A stretch of 64,000 nucleotides of DNA, from contig CBDCRK010000037.1 in NCBI GenBank assembly GCA_965220955.1, forward strand, positions 310,001 to 374,000, in the 5' to 3' direction. The DNA is from CBDCRK01 sp965220955. GTDB lineage: Bacteria; Desulfobacterota; Binatia; Bin18; CBDCRK01. Made by a program: the position numbers and the translations under genes. Below the pieces are notes generated by a model that ran no database searches, had not been told where the DNA came from, and was given only the letters and a program-made list of their open reading frames with translations. Shown here one piece after another: positions 9,463 through 18,784 of this stretch. How positions within the stretch are numbered: position 1 is the stretch's first letter; each line of letters opens with the position of its first letter.

Positions 9463-10692
9463 ATGGACTACCCTAAGCTGAGACCCATTGAAGCGTTTCC
9501 AGTGGAAGTAGAAAATCGCAAGCTCATCTACATCCGTGACCCCCTTAACTATGCTAAAGACCCACTTCTGCTTCCCCACCCGATCTTCTTTATTGTTAGC
9601 CACTTTGACGGCCATCACTCATTGCTCGACATTCAGGAGGTCTTTGCCCAGCAGTTTGGCGAGGTCCTTTTTAGCGATAAGATTCGTGAGATTGCCGAGC
9701 AGCTGGACGAGCACTACTATCTGGATAGCGAGCGCTTTGCCCGGTTTCAGCAGGAACTCCTGGAAGCGTTCCGCCGCGCACCGTTGCGTGATATGGCCCA
9801 TGCTGATACCTGTTACTCTTCCCAGGCTGAGGAGTTCAGCACCCAGGTCACTGCTTTCTTTACCGCAGATGGAGGACCAGGGCTTCCTTCTGCTGATGGG
9901 CAACAACACCCACCCGTCCATGGCATTATTGCTCCGCACATCGACTTGCGGGTAGGCGGCCCCTGCTATGCCTGGGCCTATAAGGGGTTAGCCGAAAGGT
10001 GTGATGCCGACCTTTTTGTTCTCCTGGGTACCGCGCACTATGGCCTGGGGAACCTCTTTGTGGCCACAACTAAAGACTATAACACTCCCCTAGGTCCAGC
10101 AAGAACCGACCAAGAATTCATAGCTGCCCTACAAGAACGTTATAGTGGAGATCTCTTTGCTGATGAAATCCTCCATCGCAATGAGCACTCGCTGGAGTTT
10201 CAAACCCTCTTCTTACAGTACATGCTGGGCGGCAAGCGAGACTTTACTATTGTACCTATCCTGGTTTCTTCGTTCCACGAGATGGTGATAAGCAAAACTC
10301 CACCGGCTCAGGACCCCCGGGTAGCCGCCTTCCTCGATGCCCTCAAAGAGACCATTGCCCGCAGCCAAAAAAAGGTTTGCTTAGTAGCTGGTGTAGACTT
10401 TGCCCATGTAGGGCAAAAATTCGGCGATCAGGGTCCACTCTCCCAGGAGTTCCTTGACTGGGTGGCAACTGAGGACGGGCGTTTGATTCAAGCTTTAGAG
10501 AGGGTCGATCACGCGGACTTCTTTAGCGAAATAGCTAAGAACGGAGACCGCCGCCGCATCTGTGGCTTTTCACCCATGTACACCTTTCTACATCTGGTGG
10601 ACGCTAAAGAAGGCAAGCTGCTCAAATACGACCGCTCTCTGGAGTCAAGTACCCAATCTTCGGTCAGCTTTGCCAGTTTGGCGTTTTATTAA
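9463..10692 (+). CDS. MEMO-family protein (AmmeMemoRadiSam system protein B-like)
   Basis: 409 residues from ATG 9463, preceded by GAGGTG six bases upstream. The C-terminal two-thirds is a MEMO1 domain, with APHIDLRVGGPCYAWAY, LLGTAHYG, NEHSLEFQTLFLQY, GVDFAHVG and CGFSPMYTFL. These hold the His, Asp and Cys residues lining the pocket shared with class III extradiol dioxygenases. The first about 130 residues form a separate helical N-domain common in bacterial system B proteins. These proteins co-occur with AMMECR1 proteins and a radical SAM enzyme; two AMMECR1 genes are in this window (17434, 23450) but no radical SAM partner is. The reaction is not established. It is 17 bases upstream of a MetB-like gene, probably one operon. 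Confidence 0.85.
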   Translation: MDYPKLRPIEAFPVEVENRKLIYIRDPLNYAKDPLLLPHPIFFIVSHFDGHHSLLDIQEVFAQQFGEVLFSDKIREIAEQLDEHYYLDSERFARFQQELLEAFRRAPLRDMAHADTCYSSQAEEFSTQVTAFFTADGGPGLPSADGQQHPPVHGIIAPHIDLRVGGPCYAWAYKGLAERCDADLFVLLGTAHYGLGNLFVATTKDYNTPLGPARTDQEFIAALQERYSGDLFADEILHRNEHSLEFQTLFLQYMLGGKRDFTIVPILVSSFHEMVISKTPPAQDPRVAAFLDALKETIARSQKKVCLVAGVDFAHVGQKFGDQGPLSQEFLDWVATEDGRLIQALERVDHADFFSEIAKNGDRRRICGFSPMYTFLHLVDAKEGKLLKYDRSLESSTQSSVSFASLAFY

Positions 10693-10709
10693 TCACAACA
10701 GGAGCAAAG

Positions 10710-11915
10710 ATGAAAACAGAAAGACTACCCTGGCAGTTTTCTACTTTGGCGGCTCGGGCTGGCTGGCACAAGAAACAGCTAGACGTCATGCCAACCACCG
10801 TACCGATTTCTCCGGCGGTCACCTATCTCCACCCCATGTCAGAGCTGGATGCTATCTTTGGTGGTGAGCAGGAGGGTTTCGTTTATACCCGCTATGGCAA
10901 CCCCACCGTTGCTGCTCTAGAAGAAGCAGCGGCCGAGCTGGAGCAAGGAGAGGCCGCAGTAGGTTTTGCCACAGGTATGGCGGCAGTGCATGCCGCGCTT
11001 CTGGGAGTGGGACTCAAAGCCGGGGACACCATTGTAGCCAGCCAGGATGTCTATGGCGCCACATATAGCCTGCTGGGAACGGTTTTTGCCCGACTGGGGG
11101 TCAAAGTCTTTTTTGTTCAGATCCAGGACTTGTCCAATGCCTTAACCACCATCACCAGAGAGCAACCGAAGATTGTTTTTGTAGAGACAATCTCCAACCC
11201 TCTCCTACGGATAGCCGATATTCCAATAATCGCTAACGCAGCACACGCAGCCGGGGCTGTGCTCATGGTCGATAATACCTTTACTACCCCCTATCTCTTC
11301 CGCCCCCTGGAAAGTGGGGCTGACTATGTAATCCATAGCGCGACCAAATATTTTGGTGGTCATGGGGATGCCATGGGGGGATTAGTGATTAGCTCACATA
11401 TACGCTGTGAGGAAGTGCGTACCATGGCTAAGCTTTCCGGTGGAACCCTTAGCCCGTTCGATGCCTGGCTTATCCTGCGAGGGCTAAAAACCCTGACCCT
11501 ACGCATGGAGCGGCAGTGTGAGAATGCCCTTAAGCTAGCACAGCGGTTAGAGGCCCACCCGCGGGTGAACAAAGTTATTTATCCCGGTCTTCCCAGTCAT
11601 CCGCACCATGCCCTGGCCAAGTCCTTGCTGAACGAAGGACTCTTTGGCGCTATGGTCGCCTTCGAGCTAAAAGGTGCAAGCCGCGAGCAGGTGATGCGGT
11701 TCATGGATAACTTAAATCTTTGCCTCACCGCCACCACGCTAGGGGATATTTACACCGAGGTGCTTTATCCACCCATGTCCTCCCATCGCTGGCTCTCCTC
11801 CGAAGAAAGGCAGGAGATTGGCATTAGCGATGGCTTTATACGCATCTCCGTTGGCATCGAAGCGGTCGAAGACATTATTGCCGATTTTGCGCAGGCGTTG
11901 GATAGCGTGTCATAA
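10710..11915 (+). CDS. Cystathionine gamma-synthase/lyase family PLP enzyme
   Basis: 401 residues, full length for the Cys/Met metabolism PLP family. The Schiff-base lysine is K213 in HSATKYFGGHGD, and YTRYGNPT near residue 60 and VDNTFTTP near 188 are family signatures. Members interconvert cysteine, homocysteine and cystathionine (MetB, MetC, Mgl). The exact reaction cannot be told from the motifs alone. An AGGAGCAAAG ribosome-binding site precedes the ATG, 17 bases after the MEMO gene stop. Confidence 0.9.
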   Translation: MKTERLPWQFSTLAARAGWHKKQLDVMPTTVPISPAVTYLHPMSELDAIFGGEQEGFVYTRYGNPTVAALEEAAAELEQGEAAVGFATGMAAVHAALLGVGLKAGDTIVASQDVYGATYSLLGTVFARLGVKVFFVQIQDLSNALTTITREQPKIVFVETISNPLLRIADIPIIANAAHAAGAVLMVDNTFTTPYLFRPLESGADYVIHSATKYFGGHGDAMGGLVISSHIRCEEVRTMAKLSGGTLSPFDAWLILRGLKTLTLRMERQCENALKLAQRLEAHPRVNKVIYPGLPSHPHHALAKSLLNEGLFGAMVAFELKGASREQVMRFMDNLNLCLTATTLGDIYTEVLYPPMSSHRWLSSEERQEIGISDGFIRISVGIEAVEDIIADFAQALDSVS

Positions 11916-12043
11916 TGGAAATGATTGTTGTTATCACTCCCGCCTCTTCTGCCCAGGACAGTCCTCTATAGACCACCTTTCAGGGTAATCTTGCATTTCC
12001 TGGGGGATTAAGCAAAAGTACCGGCCAGGGAGGATCATTTGCC

Positions 12044-13096
12044 ATGATTGAAGTGGGTATTGTTGGTGGCTCGGGATACTCGGGTGGGGAGCTTATGCGG
12101 CTTTTGTCTCAGCATCCTTCAGCTCGTATTAAATGGGTGACTTCACGCGGGGACAAGAAGCTAGGACAGATACACCGCAACCTCTTTGGCATGGGCTTGG
12201 AATTTATCCCCCTGGAAGAGGCCCGTGGTGGGGATATCGTTTTTCTTTGCACCCCATCCCGCGAGTCCATGCTTCATGCCGAAACGTTTCTTAAACAGCA
12301 AGCTAAGGTCATCGACCTAGGTTCGGACTTTCGTCTCAAGAACCGTGAGATCTTTGAGAGGGTCTACAAGGCCGAGCATGCCTGCTGGGAGTTAGTGGGA
12401 GAAGCTCCCTATGGCCTTACCGAACTACACCGGCAGGACATTGCCTCAGCCCGCCTAGTGGCTAACCCTGGCTGCTTTGCTACGGCAACAATTCTGGGAC
12501 TAGCTCCGCTTGTTGCTGAGGGACTCATTGACCTCGATCATATTCTGGTAGACGGCATCTCTGGCACTTCAGGCGCGGGGGCACAGCCGGAAACCCCCTC
12601 CCACCACTCCGAGATTGGCAACTCAGTTTTTGCCTACAATGTGACTGACCACCGCCACACCTATGAAGTAGAGCAAGAGCTATCCCTGATAGCCCGGCAG
12701 CAAATCCAAATCCACTTCACTCCCTACTATGCCCCGTTTACCCGCGGAGTCCTTGCTGCTTGCCATGGCTTCCTTGCCAAAGGAATAGACAGAGAACAAG
12801 CACTCAACCTTTTCAAAGACTATTACCAGGGTAACTATTTCATCCAGCTCCTTGATATCGAGAAGGACCCTAAGGTCTCCTGGCAATATCTCCCCTATCC
12901 CAGTGTTGCCATTGTGACCGGGTCAAACTTCTGTCAGATCGGTCTGGATGTTGATAGTAGGCGGGGCCGGGTTGTTGTTTTCTCTGCTTTAGATAACCTG
13001 GTCAAAGGCGCGGCTGGGGCTGCGGTACAGAATATGAACGTGATGTGCAGTCTGCCGGAGGAAACCGGATTGACCGCGCTGGGAATGCACCCCTAA
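12044..13096 (+). CDS. argC: N-acetyl-gamma-glutamyl-phosphate reductase
   Basis: 350 residues. It catalyses NADPH-dependent reduction of N-acetylglutamyl phosphate, the third step of arginine synthesis. The N-terminal nucleotide-binding motif is GIVGGSGYSGGEL, the catalytic cysteine is C144 in VANPGCFATA, and GISGTSGAGA follows. The length fits the short type 1 ArgC. It stands alone, with GGGAGGATC upstream of the ATG, and converges on cofC. Confidence 0.97.
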   Translation: MIEVGIVGGSGYSGGELMRLLSQHPSARIKWVTSRGDKKLGQIHRNLFGMGLEFIPLEEARGGDIVFLCTPSRESMLHAETFLKQQAKVIDLGSDFRLKNREIFERVYKAEHACWELVGEAPYGLTELHRQDIASARLVANPGCFATATILGLAPLVAEGLIDLDHILVDGISGTSGAGAQPETPSHHSEIGNSVFAYNVTDHRHTYEVEQELSLIARQQIQIHFTPYYAPFTRGVLAACHGFLAKGIDREQALNLFKDYYQGNYFIQLLDIEKDPKVSWQYLPYPSVAIVTGSNFCQIGLDVDSRRGRVVVFSALDNLVKGAAGAAVQNMNVMCSLPEETGLTALGMHP

Positions 13097-13121
13097 GCGC
13101 GGTTCCAAACCACGAGAAGAA

Positions 13122-13865
13122 TCACATGCCTTCGCGCTGCCGGCTATGCTCGAAACGAACTACCAGGGGCTGGCCCTCTTTCCTGACACTCAAGAGTCCT
13201 AGCCTCTGCATCTCCCTATAGGTGTGGGTGTTTGTTGGCTTGGAGGCAAAAACCTCTAGGTCCTCTATTGAATCAATGTCGAAGGCGATCCCCGGAATAT
13301 CAACAGCACGGCAAGGAATCCCCCACTTTTCTGCCTCGGCTTGATATATTTTTAAGCTGGGGCCGCCAACAAAACAGGGAGGTATGACCTCTGGCGGAAT
13401 CCGCAGCAGGGCATTAACCCCCTCCCCTTCTTTAGAAGTTACCAGGATGGTCTCGGGCCCTCCGCCCAGATGATGAAAAAGGGATGTTATCTCTTGAGAC
13501 GTGACCAGGGGCACGTCAGCCAAAAGAACCAGCAGAGAAGTGGCCCCTTTTTGGCGACAAAACCCTGAGCCCAGGTTCACAGCTTCGTTTAAGCCCTGTG
13601 GGTAGCCCTCATCGACTGTAAAAATGCCTCTCAAACGAGCCAGGTCCAAGAGAGAGGAATCCGAAGTAACAACTACTACACCGTGGATCGACGGAGCATG
13701 TATTAAGCTCTCCAGCACATCAAGAAACATGGCCCGCAGGAGCCCGCGGCGGGCTTCCTCAGAAAAGAATTGAGCAAGTCGGCTCTTACCTTGGGCTAAG
13801 CCTTTAATAGGGAGAATAGCAAAATTCACCGCGGCCACTATAATCTCATTCGCCTTGCGGAACAA
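13122..13865 (-). CDS. cofC: Phospholactate/phosphoenolpyruvate guanylyltransferase
   Basis: About 247 residues (a GTG start at 13829 would give about 235, closer to the family start VNFAILPIKG). The opening ILPIKGLAQGKSRLAQ is the nucleotide-binding signature of CofC/FbiD. VVVVTSD and VLLADVPLV are the substrate and metal-binding strands of this GT-A-like fold. CofC transfers GMP to 2-phospholactate or PEP in coenzyme F420 biosynthesis, so this bacterium probably makes F420. The gene is divergent from the thiolase with only about 50 bases between starts. Confidence 0.85.
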   Translation of the reverse strand: MFRKANEIIVAAVNFAILPIKGLAQGKSRLAQFFSEEARRGLLRAMFLDVLESLIHAPSIHGVVVVTSDSSLLDLARLRGIFTVDEGYPQGLNEAVNLGSGFCRQKGATSLLVLLADVPLVTSQEITSLFHHLGGGPETILVTSKEGEGVNALLRIPPEVIPPCFVGGPSLKIYQAEAEKWGIPCRAVDIPGIAFDIDSIEDLEVFASKPTNTHTYREMQRLGLLSVRKEGQPLVVRFEHSRQREGM

Positions 13866-13914
13866 GGGGAAATATGCCTACAATGGGCAAAAATCTTTGC
13901 GGAGGGATACACCG

Positions 13915-15132
13915 ATGAGAGAGGTAGCCATTGTCGGGGCGGGTATGACCCGTTTTGCCAAGCATATAGACCGCAATATGAAGGATCTTACCCGTGAGGC
14001 AGTAGAAGGAGCCCTAGGGTCTGTGGGGCTAGAGAAAAACGCTTTAGAAGCCGTGGCCGTGGGCAACGCTATGGCTGGGCTGATCACGGGTCAGGAATGT
14101 ATCCGTGGGCAGGTGGTTCTGCGCGAGATGGGAATCGGAGGAATCCCGGTCATTAACACCGAAAACGCTTGTGCTAGTGCAGCCACGGCTCTCCATATTG
14201 CTTGGCTTTATGTTGCCTCGGGCATGTATGATGTGGTTCTGGCCTTGGGCATGGAAAAGCTTTATCACGAGGATAAAGCTCGCTCGTTTGCGGCTATTGG
14301 CAGTGCTATCGACGTTGAGATCATGCAGCAGACCCTGGCAAAGATGAAGGCCGCAACAAAGGAAAAGGAGGAAGGTGGAGGAGCCGGCAAGTCCCGTAGT
14401 ATGTTTATGGATTTTTATGCCCAGTCTGCTCGTGAGCATATGCGCCTCTACGGCACCACTAAGGAGCAGTATGCTAAAATAGCAGCAAAAAATCATACCA
14501 ACGGTAGCTTAAACCCCTATGCTCAGTTTCAGACACCCCGCACAGCCGAGGACGTGCTGGCCTCGCCCATGATTGCTGACCCTCTGACTCGTATGATGTG
14601 CTCGCCCATTGGCGATGGCGCGGCAGCCGTGGTGTTAACAAGCGCAGAGAATGCTAAACGGTTGACCTCGAAACCCGTTTATATCAAGGCTTCTGTACTC
14701 AATTCTGGCAAGGATCGTAAGCCCGGCGAGCCAGATGTAACAGAGGAGACGGCGCGTAAAGCCTATGAGATTGCTGGTATTGGTCCAGAAGACCTACATG
14801 TGGCCGAGGTTCATGACGCCTCAGCTCCGGCTGAAATCTTTATCTATGAAGAGTTGGGACTCTGTAAGACTGGCGAGGGAGGCCGTTTAATAGAGGACGG
14901 AACCACGTCCTTGGGCGGCAAGATACCTGTGAACCCAAGCGGCGGTCTGCTGGCCAAAGGCCATCCGGTGGGAGCCACGGGTACGGCGCAGATCACCGAG
15001 ATCTTCTGGCAGCTCCGCGGCGAGGCGGGCAAGCGTCAGGTTGAAGGGGCAAAGGTAGGGCTCACGGAAAATGCTGGAGGTTCGGTAAAGGGAGATCCTG
15101 CCGCTATTTCCGTGCACATCCTCACCGTTTAG
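13915..15132 (+). CDS. Thiolase family protein (acetyl-CoA acetyltransferase/SCP2-like)
   Basis: 405 residues from ATG 13915, chosen because GGAGGG lies 8 bases before it. Thiolase fold with nucleophilic C86 in NTENACASAATAL, HDASAPAE (where classical thiolases have NEAFA), and the C-terminal LAKGHPVGATG. The usual second catalytic Cys motif CxG is replaced by LTENAGGS, typical of the SCP2/lipid-transfer thiolase group. Likely acts in acyl-CoA chain shortening or condensation. A Lys/Glu/Gly-rich insert (KEKEEGGGAGK) near 150 is unusual in length. Confidence 0.9.
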   Translation: MREVAIVGAGMTRFAKHIDRNMKDLTREAVEGALGSVGLEKNALEAVAVGNAMAGLITGQECIRGQVVLREMGIGGIPVINTENACASAATALHIAWLYVASGMYDVVLALGMEKLYHEDKARSFAAIGSAIDVEIMQQTLAKMKAATKEKEEGGGAGKSRSMFMDFYAQSAREHMRLYGTTKEQYAKIAAKNHTNGSLNPYAQFQTPRTAEDVLASPMIADPLTRMMCSPIGDGAAAVVLTSAENAKRLTSKPVYIKASVLNSGKDRKPGEPDVTEETARKAYEIAGIGPEDLHVAEVHDASAPAEIFIYEELGLCKTGEGGRLIEDGTTSLGGKIPVNPSGGLLAKGHPVGATGTAQITEIFWQLRGEAGKRQVEGAKVGLTENAGGSVKGDPAAISVHILTV

Positions 15133-15152
15133 CGCCTCTAGCAAGAAGCCAG

Positions 15153-15188
15153 CAGTGGCCCAATGCGCCCAACAGTAGCCTAATGCGC
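15153..15188. repeat. Imperfect direct repeat covering the rsmD start
   Basis: CAGTGGCCCAATGCGC (15153-15168) and CAGTAGCCTAATGCGC (15173-15188) match at 14 of 16 bases with a 20-base period. Each carries an ATGCGC; only the second is in frame with rsmD. There is no clear Shine-Dalgarno sequence before either. Confidence 0.7.
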
Positions 15189-15791
15189 ATTGTTTCTGGT
15201 TCGGCGGGTGGGCTGCATCTCAAGGTACCCAAGGGACAGAGGATGCGGCCCACTCAACAGCGGGTCAAAGAGGCGGTCTTTGACATTCTGGTTAGCCGCT
15301 TCCCTCTATACAACATTCAAGTCCTTGACCTTTTTGCCGGTAGTGGCAGCCTTGGCATTGAAGCCCTGAGCCGTGGAGCCAGACAGGCGGTCTTTGTTGA
15401 GCCCAATCCCGCGGCGGGAAAAGCCCTGGCGGAGAACCTGCGTATCAGCCGGCTACGCCCTCGGGGGCGAATTATTAAGGCAACGGTGCTGCGCGGGCTC
15501 AAGATTATCGGGGCAGAGGAGACGCAATTTGGCGGGGTCTTTCTTGATCCTCCTTATGGCCAAGGCTGGGTAAATAAAACTCTCCTGGCTTTAGCCTACA
15601 GCTCCCTCTTAGAGGAGGCTGCCTGGGTAGTTGCTGAGCACGGGAGCCAGGAGAGAATTTCTGATACCTATCCGCCGCTGGCCTTGACTGACCGGCGTCA
15701 TTACGGCACAACCTGGGTATCCTTTTATCTACACCAGTCCGAGAGCGAGGAGCCAAGTGAAGCGAAGAGCCGTTTACCCAGGAACGTTTGA
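15183..15791 (+). CDS. rsmD: 16S rRNA (guanine(966)-N(2))-methyltransferase
   Basis: 202 residues. MRIVSGSAGG at the start, the SAM-binding LDLFAGSGSLGIEALSRGA near 45 and the catalytic DPPYG near 120 identify RsmD, which methylates G966 of 16S rRNA in the small-subunit P site. Its last 35 bases overlap coaD in another frame, which is the usual rsmD-coaD coupling. The start lies in a duplicated segment without a strong ribosome-binding site. Confidence 0.95.
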   Translation: MRIVSGSAGGLHLKVPKGQRMRPTQQRVKEAVFDILVSRFPLYNIQVLDLFAGSGSLGIEALSRGARQAVFVEPNPAAGKALAENLRISRLRPRGRIIKATVLRGLKIIGAEETQFGGVFLDPPYGQGWVNKTLLALAYSSLLEEAAWVVAEHGSQERISDTYPPLALTDRRHYGTTWVSFYLHQSESEEPSEAKSRLPRNV

Positions 15792-16248
15792 TCCCCCTAC
15801 CCATGGTCACGTTGACATTGTCCGGCGTGCCCTGCAGGTTGTGGATGAAGTGGTTGTAGCCGTGGTCTTTAACCCCCAAAAGGACTCGGCTCTCTTTTCC
15901 CCGCAGGAGCGGATGGAAATGTTTCGTGAAATTCTGCAGGATGAGGGGGAGCGGGTCATTATTGACAGCTTCCATGGCCTCCTGGTGGACTATGTGGAAA
16001 AAATGAAGGCAACTATTCTTGTGCGGGGCCTGCGAGCAGTCTCTGACTTTGACTATGAGTTTCAAATGGCGCTTATGAATCGGCATATGAAACCCCAGAT
16101 TGAGACAATCTTCCTCATGACTAACGAGGCTTACTTCTACTTTGCCTCGCGCTTGGTCAGAGAGGTTGCCAGCCTAGGTGGCAACGTTGATGGGTTGGTA
16201 CCGAAGGTTGTAGCCCAACAGCTCAGAAAGAAATTTCCCGGAAAGTAA
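15757..16248 (+). CDS. coaD: Pantetheine-phosphate adenylyltransferase
   Basis: 163 residues, standard length. The nucleotidyltransferase motif is T/HxGH, with T10 in YPGTFDPP and H16/H18 in THGHVDI. KDSALFS and VREVASLGGNV further on are CoaD signatures. It joins ATP to 4'-phosphopantetheine in coenzyme A synthesis. coaX at 51788 supplies the first step of the same pathway. Confidence 0.97.
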   Translation: MKRRAVYPGTFDPPTHGHVDIVRRALQVVDEVVVAVVFNPQKDSALFSPQERMEMFREILQDEGERVIIDSFHGLLVDYVEKMKATILVRGLRAVSDFDYEFQMALMNRHMKPQIETIFLMTNEAYFYFASRLVREVASLGGNVDGLVPKVVAQQLRKKFPGK

Positions 16249-16257
16249 GACAGAAAC

Positions 16258-17454
16258 ATGGAGACTTCGAGACGCCTTCAGACTATTAAACCCTCTCCCA
16301 CTTTAGCAGTTACGGCAAAGGTAGTAGCCCTGCGCCGACAGGGCATAACAGTCATTGACTTTGGCACAGGAGAACCCGACTTTGACACTCCGGAACATAT
16401 TAAGAAAGCAGCCATTACGGCCCTGAGAGGCGGGCGAACTAAATACACTGCTGTGGGCGGCACTGCAGAGCTGAAAGAGGCTATTGTCGGAAAGCTCCAG
16501 CGAGACAATGACCTTATCTATACCCCACAGGAAGTTACGGCTGGCTGTGGAGGAAAGCACATCCTGTTTAATGCCTTCCATGCCCTGTTTAATGAAGGGG
16601 ACGAAGTACTCATTCCTGCTCCCTATTGGGTGAGCTATTCAGACATGGCCATTCTGGCCGGTGGCCGGCCGAAGCTGTTGCCCACCAGTGAGGAGACTGG
16701 CTTTAAGATCACGGCGGCCCAGCTGAAAGGCGCTATTAGTCCGCAGAGCAAGGTACTTTTGCTGAACAGCCCATCAAACCCTACTGGCGCAGCTTACACC
16801 GAGGACGAGCTACAACAGATCGCCGAGGTTATTGCGCAAAGCCACCTGATTGTTATTTCCGACGATGTCTACGAGAAGTTTCTCTACGACTCCCCTTGCT
16901 GTGCGCACTTGCTTACCCTCAAGCCGCACTTACGCGAGCGAGTGTTGATTGTTAATTCGCTCTCCAAGACCTATGCTATGACCGGCTGGCGTTTGGGCTA
17001 TGCTGCGGGCCCAGGGGAGGTCATTGCCGCCATCGAGACCCTGCAGAGTCAGAACACGTCAAACCCCAACTCGATTGCCCAGGCCGCAGCGGTGGCCGCG
17101 CTCACCGAAACCCAGGAACCGGTCAGCGTTATGGTGAGGGAGTTCAGCAAACGGCGTGAGTATGTAGTAAAGCGATTACGAGCTATGCCGGGTATCTCGT
17201 GTACCCTGCCCGAGGGCGCATTTTATGTCTTTCCTCGGGTATCCGGGTGCTTTGGCGCCAAGTGGCAGGACAAGACCATTTCTTCGGCCATGGACTTCTC
17301 ACTATACCTACTAGAAGAAGCCAAAGTGGCAGTAGTAGCCGGAGAAGGATTTGGTTCTCCTGAGCACATGCGAATTTCCTACGCTACCTCTATGGAGAAC
17401 CTGGAGCAGGGATTAGATCAGATTGAAGCCGCGCTAGAGAGGCTGCAACCATAG
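16258..17454 (+). CDS. Aspartate/tyrosine/aromatic aminotransferase, class I
   Basis: 398 residues, fold type I PLP transaminase. Features are the substrate-binding FGTGEPDFDTPEHIK near 40, the NSPSNPTGA strand, the Schiff-base Lys in SLSKTYAMTGWRLGY near 240 and the C-terminal Arg in MRISYATS. It resembles the AspB/PatA-type aspartate (prephenate) aminotransferases. It is nine bases after coaD, so it is the last gene of an rsmD-coaD run. Its 3' end overlaps the convergent AMMECR1 gene by 21 bases. Confidence 0.92.
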   Translation: METSRRLQTIKPSPTLAVTAKVVALRRQGITVIDFGTGEPDFDTPEHIKKAAITALRGGRTKYTAVGGTAELKEAIVGKLQRDNDLIYTPQEVTAGCGGKHILFNAFHALFNEGDEVLIPAPYWVSYSDMAILAGGRPKLLPTSEETGFKITAAQLKGAISPQSKVLLLNSPSNPTGAAYTEDELQQIAEVIAQSHLIVISDDVYEKFLYDSPCCAHLLTLKPHLRERVLIVNSLSKTYAMTGWRLGYAAGPGEVIAAIETLQSQNTSNPNSIAQAAAVAALTETQEPVSVMVREFSKRREYVVKRLRAMPGISCTLPEGAFYVFPRVSGCFGAKWQDKTISSAMDFSLYLLEEAKVAVVAGEGFGSPEHMRISYATSMENLEQGLDQIEAALERLQP

Positions 17455-18096
17455 GCACGCGGAGTATTGTATCCTTACTTCCCCCTCGGCAAACACCTCA
17501 GCCGTAAATACTAGAATAGTTGTTTCCGGGTCATGCCAGGCATCCTCGGGCAACCCGGCTTTGATACAGGTCTGGTTGAGGAATGTTTCCCGGTCCCAAC
17601 CGTACATTGTGGCTACTTGGGGAAGGAGAACTCCCCGATATGAGCCACGAATAAGGCACAGCCCATGTTTTCCTGGAAGGACCTCGTCAGGGGAGACTTG
17701 TACGAGAGAAGAAAGCAGAGAAATCTCAATGTCCAGGTCAGCAAGCTTCTCCTCAGTGAGCGGAGGAAAGCGAGGGTCGTCAAAGGCCGCAGCCAGAGCC
17801 ATTTTCTCCACGACTTCCTTAATCGATTCGTCGGCAGCCAGCGTGCCCATACAGCCGCGCAACTCACCGTAACAGTGTAAGCTAACAAAAGCGCCAGCCT
17901 TCTCCCCAAGCCGGGGAGATATAAAAACAAAGTCAGGGACAGAGACCCCGCCTTCTCCCTCTCCAGCTGACAGCTCTATCTCTTTAGGTTTTGTAGTGAC
18001 GGCTGCCCTAATCGTGTTGCGGGCAAGCTTTAACAGAAGGGATTTCTCCTCAGGAGTAAGAGAAAGCAGAAAGGGCGCGTAAGCCTCTTTATCCAT
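17434..18096 (-). CDS. AMMECR1-domain protein (first of two in the window)
   Basis: 220 residues from ATG 18096. I chose this start because it overlaps the stop of the upstream Nudix remnant in ATGGATAA, a coupling arrangement; an upstream ATG at 18159 is possible. The AMMECR1 fold shows in VSLHCYGELRGCMGTLAADES (the LRGCxG motif), AFDDPRFPPLT and GCxx-replacing GSYRGVLLPQVATMYGWD. AMMECR1 proteins are linked genomically to MEMO and radical SAM partners; the biochemical role is unsettled. Confidence 0.85.
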   Translation of the reverse strand: MDKEAYAPFLLSLTPEEKSLLLKLARNTIRAAVTTKPKEIELSAGEGEGGVSVPDFVFISPRLGEKAGAFVSLHCYGELRGCMGTLAADESIKEVVEKMALAAAFDDPRFPPLTEEKLADLDIEISLLSSLVQVSPDEVLPGKHGLCLIRGSYRGVLLPQVATMYGWDRETFLNQTCIKAGLPEDAWHDPETTILVFTAEVFAEGEVRIQYSACLWLQPL

Positions 18097-18325
18097 AGCG
18101 GGGGCGAACCCCTGTACGTTTATATGCAAAATAGTCGCTAAGGATGCGGCTGTGGTCAAAAGCTAGAGGGGTGGGGAGATTTTCTTCACGGAAGATACTA
18201 ACCGCAGCAGCGTCGTCAGCGGCTTTCAGTGCACCTTCAGCCCTAGCAATAAACACCACACTCAGGGTATGTTGGCGAGGGTCTCGCTGAGGAACCGTTG
18301 GCACGGGGTTTCGCGGGTTTGCCAT
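18089..18325 (-). pseudogene. Nudix hydrolase, C-terminal fragment
   Basis: 78 codons reading RDPRQHTLSVVFIARAEG, then DDAAAVSIF and LAFDHSRILSDYF. These are the last strands and helix of ADP-ribose/ADP-sugar pyrophosphatase-type Nudix proteins. The Nudix box (GX5EX7REUXEEXGU) and everything before it are absent, so it cannot hydrolyse nucleotides. Its stop overlaps the AMMECR1 start. Confidence 0.75.
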
Positions 18326-18401
18326 AGCGGCAGGCTACCATGGGAGCGCGATTTGGGTCAATTCCTTATCCTGGCCAAATTCGCTATGGTGAGAGTCCTA
18401 C

Positions 18402-18584
18402 GGCCATCCGGCCTGGGTGATCCGGGGCTATGCGCTGATGTTTGCCGCTGTCACCCTCCCCTTGGAGCTGCTGTTGCTGATCGTGATTTACGGAGGCGAG
18501 TTTACACCGGCCTATCAGGTGGTGTCCGGGCTATGTTAGGTTCCCAATCTGATGGTTATAGAATGGTACCTTCGCCGGGGTAGA
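18402..18584 (+). pseudogene. DUF2306-like membrane protein remnant with in-frame TAG
   Basis: The frame reads GHPAWVIRGYALMFAAVTLP, a hydrophobic stretch, then VSGLC-TAG-VPNLMVIEWYLRRG. This matches the C-terminal membrane helices of DUF2306 proteins as I remember them (R-S-Y-A-L-T-x-A-A-V-T, L-C-W-V-P-N). The TAG at 18537-18539 replaces the family Trp. No start or N-terminal half is present. Confidence 0.6.
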
Positions 18585-18784
18585 GGCGTCGCCATACCGC
18601 AGGCTGTTGCCGCCAACTGAGTGAGGCGATGGGCCAGGATGTTATTCAGGATGTTATTAAAGGTGCGAGTCGGACCTAAGCTACGTCTTGGGGTGGACGT
18701 CAAGTATACTTTAAAATGTCATGCCTAATTTGCATCAAGTTGGTCGCTGGCACCATCACTTCTTTAGAGAAAGGAGGACTCGTT

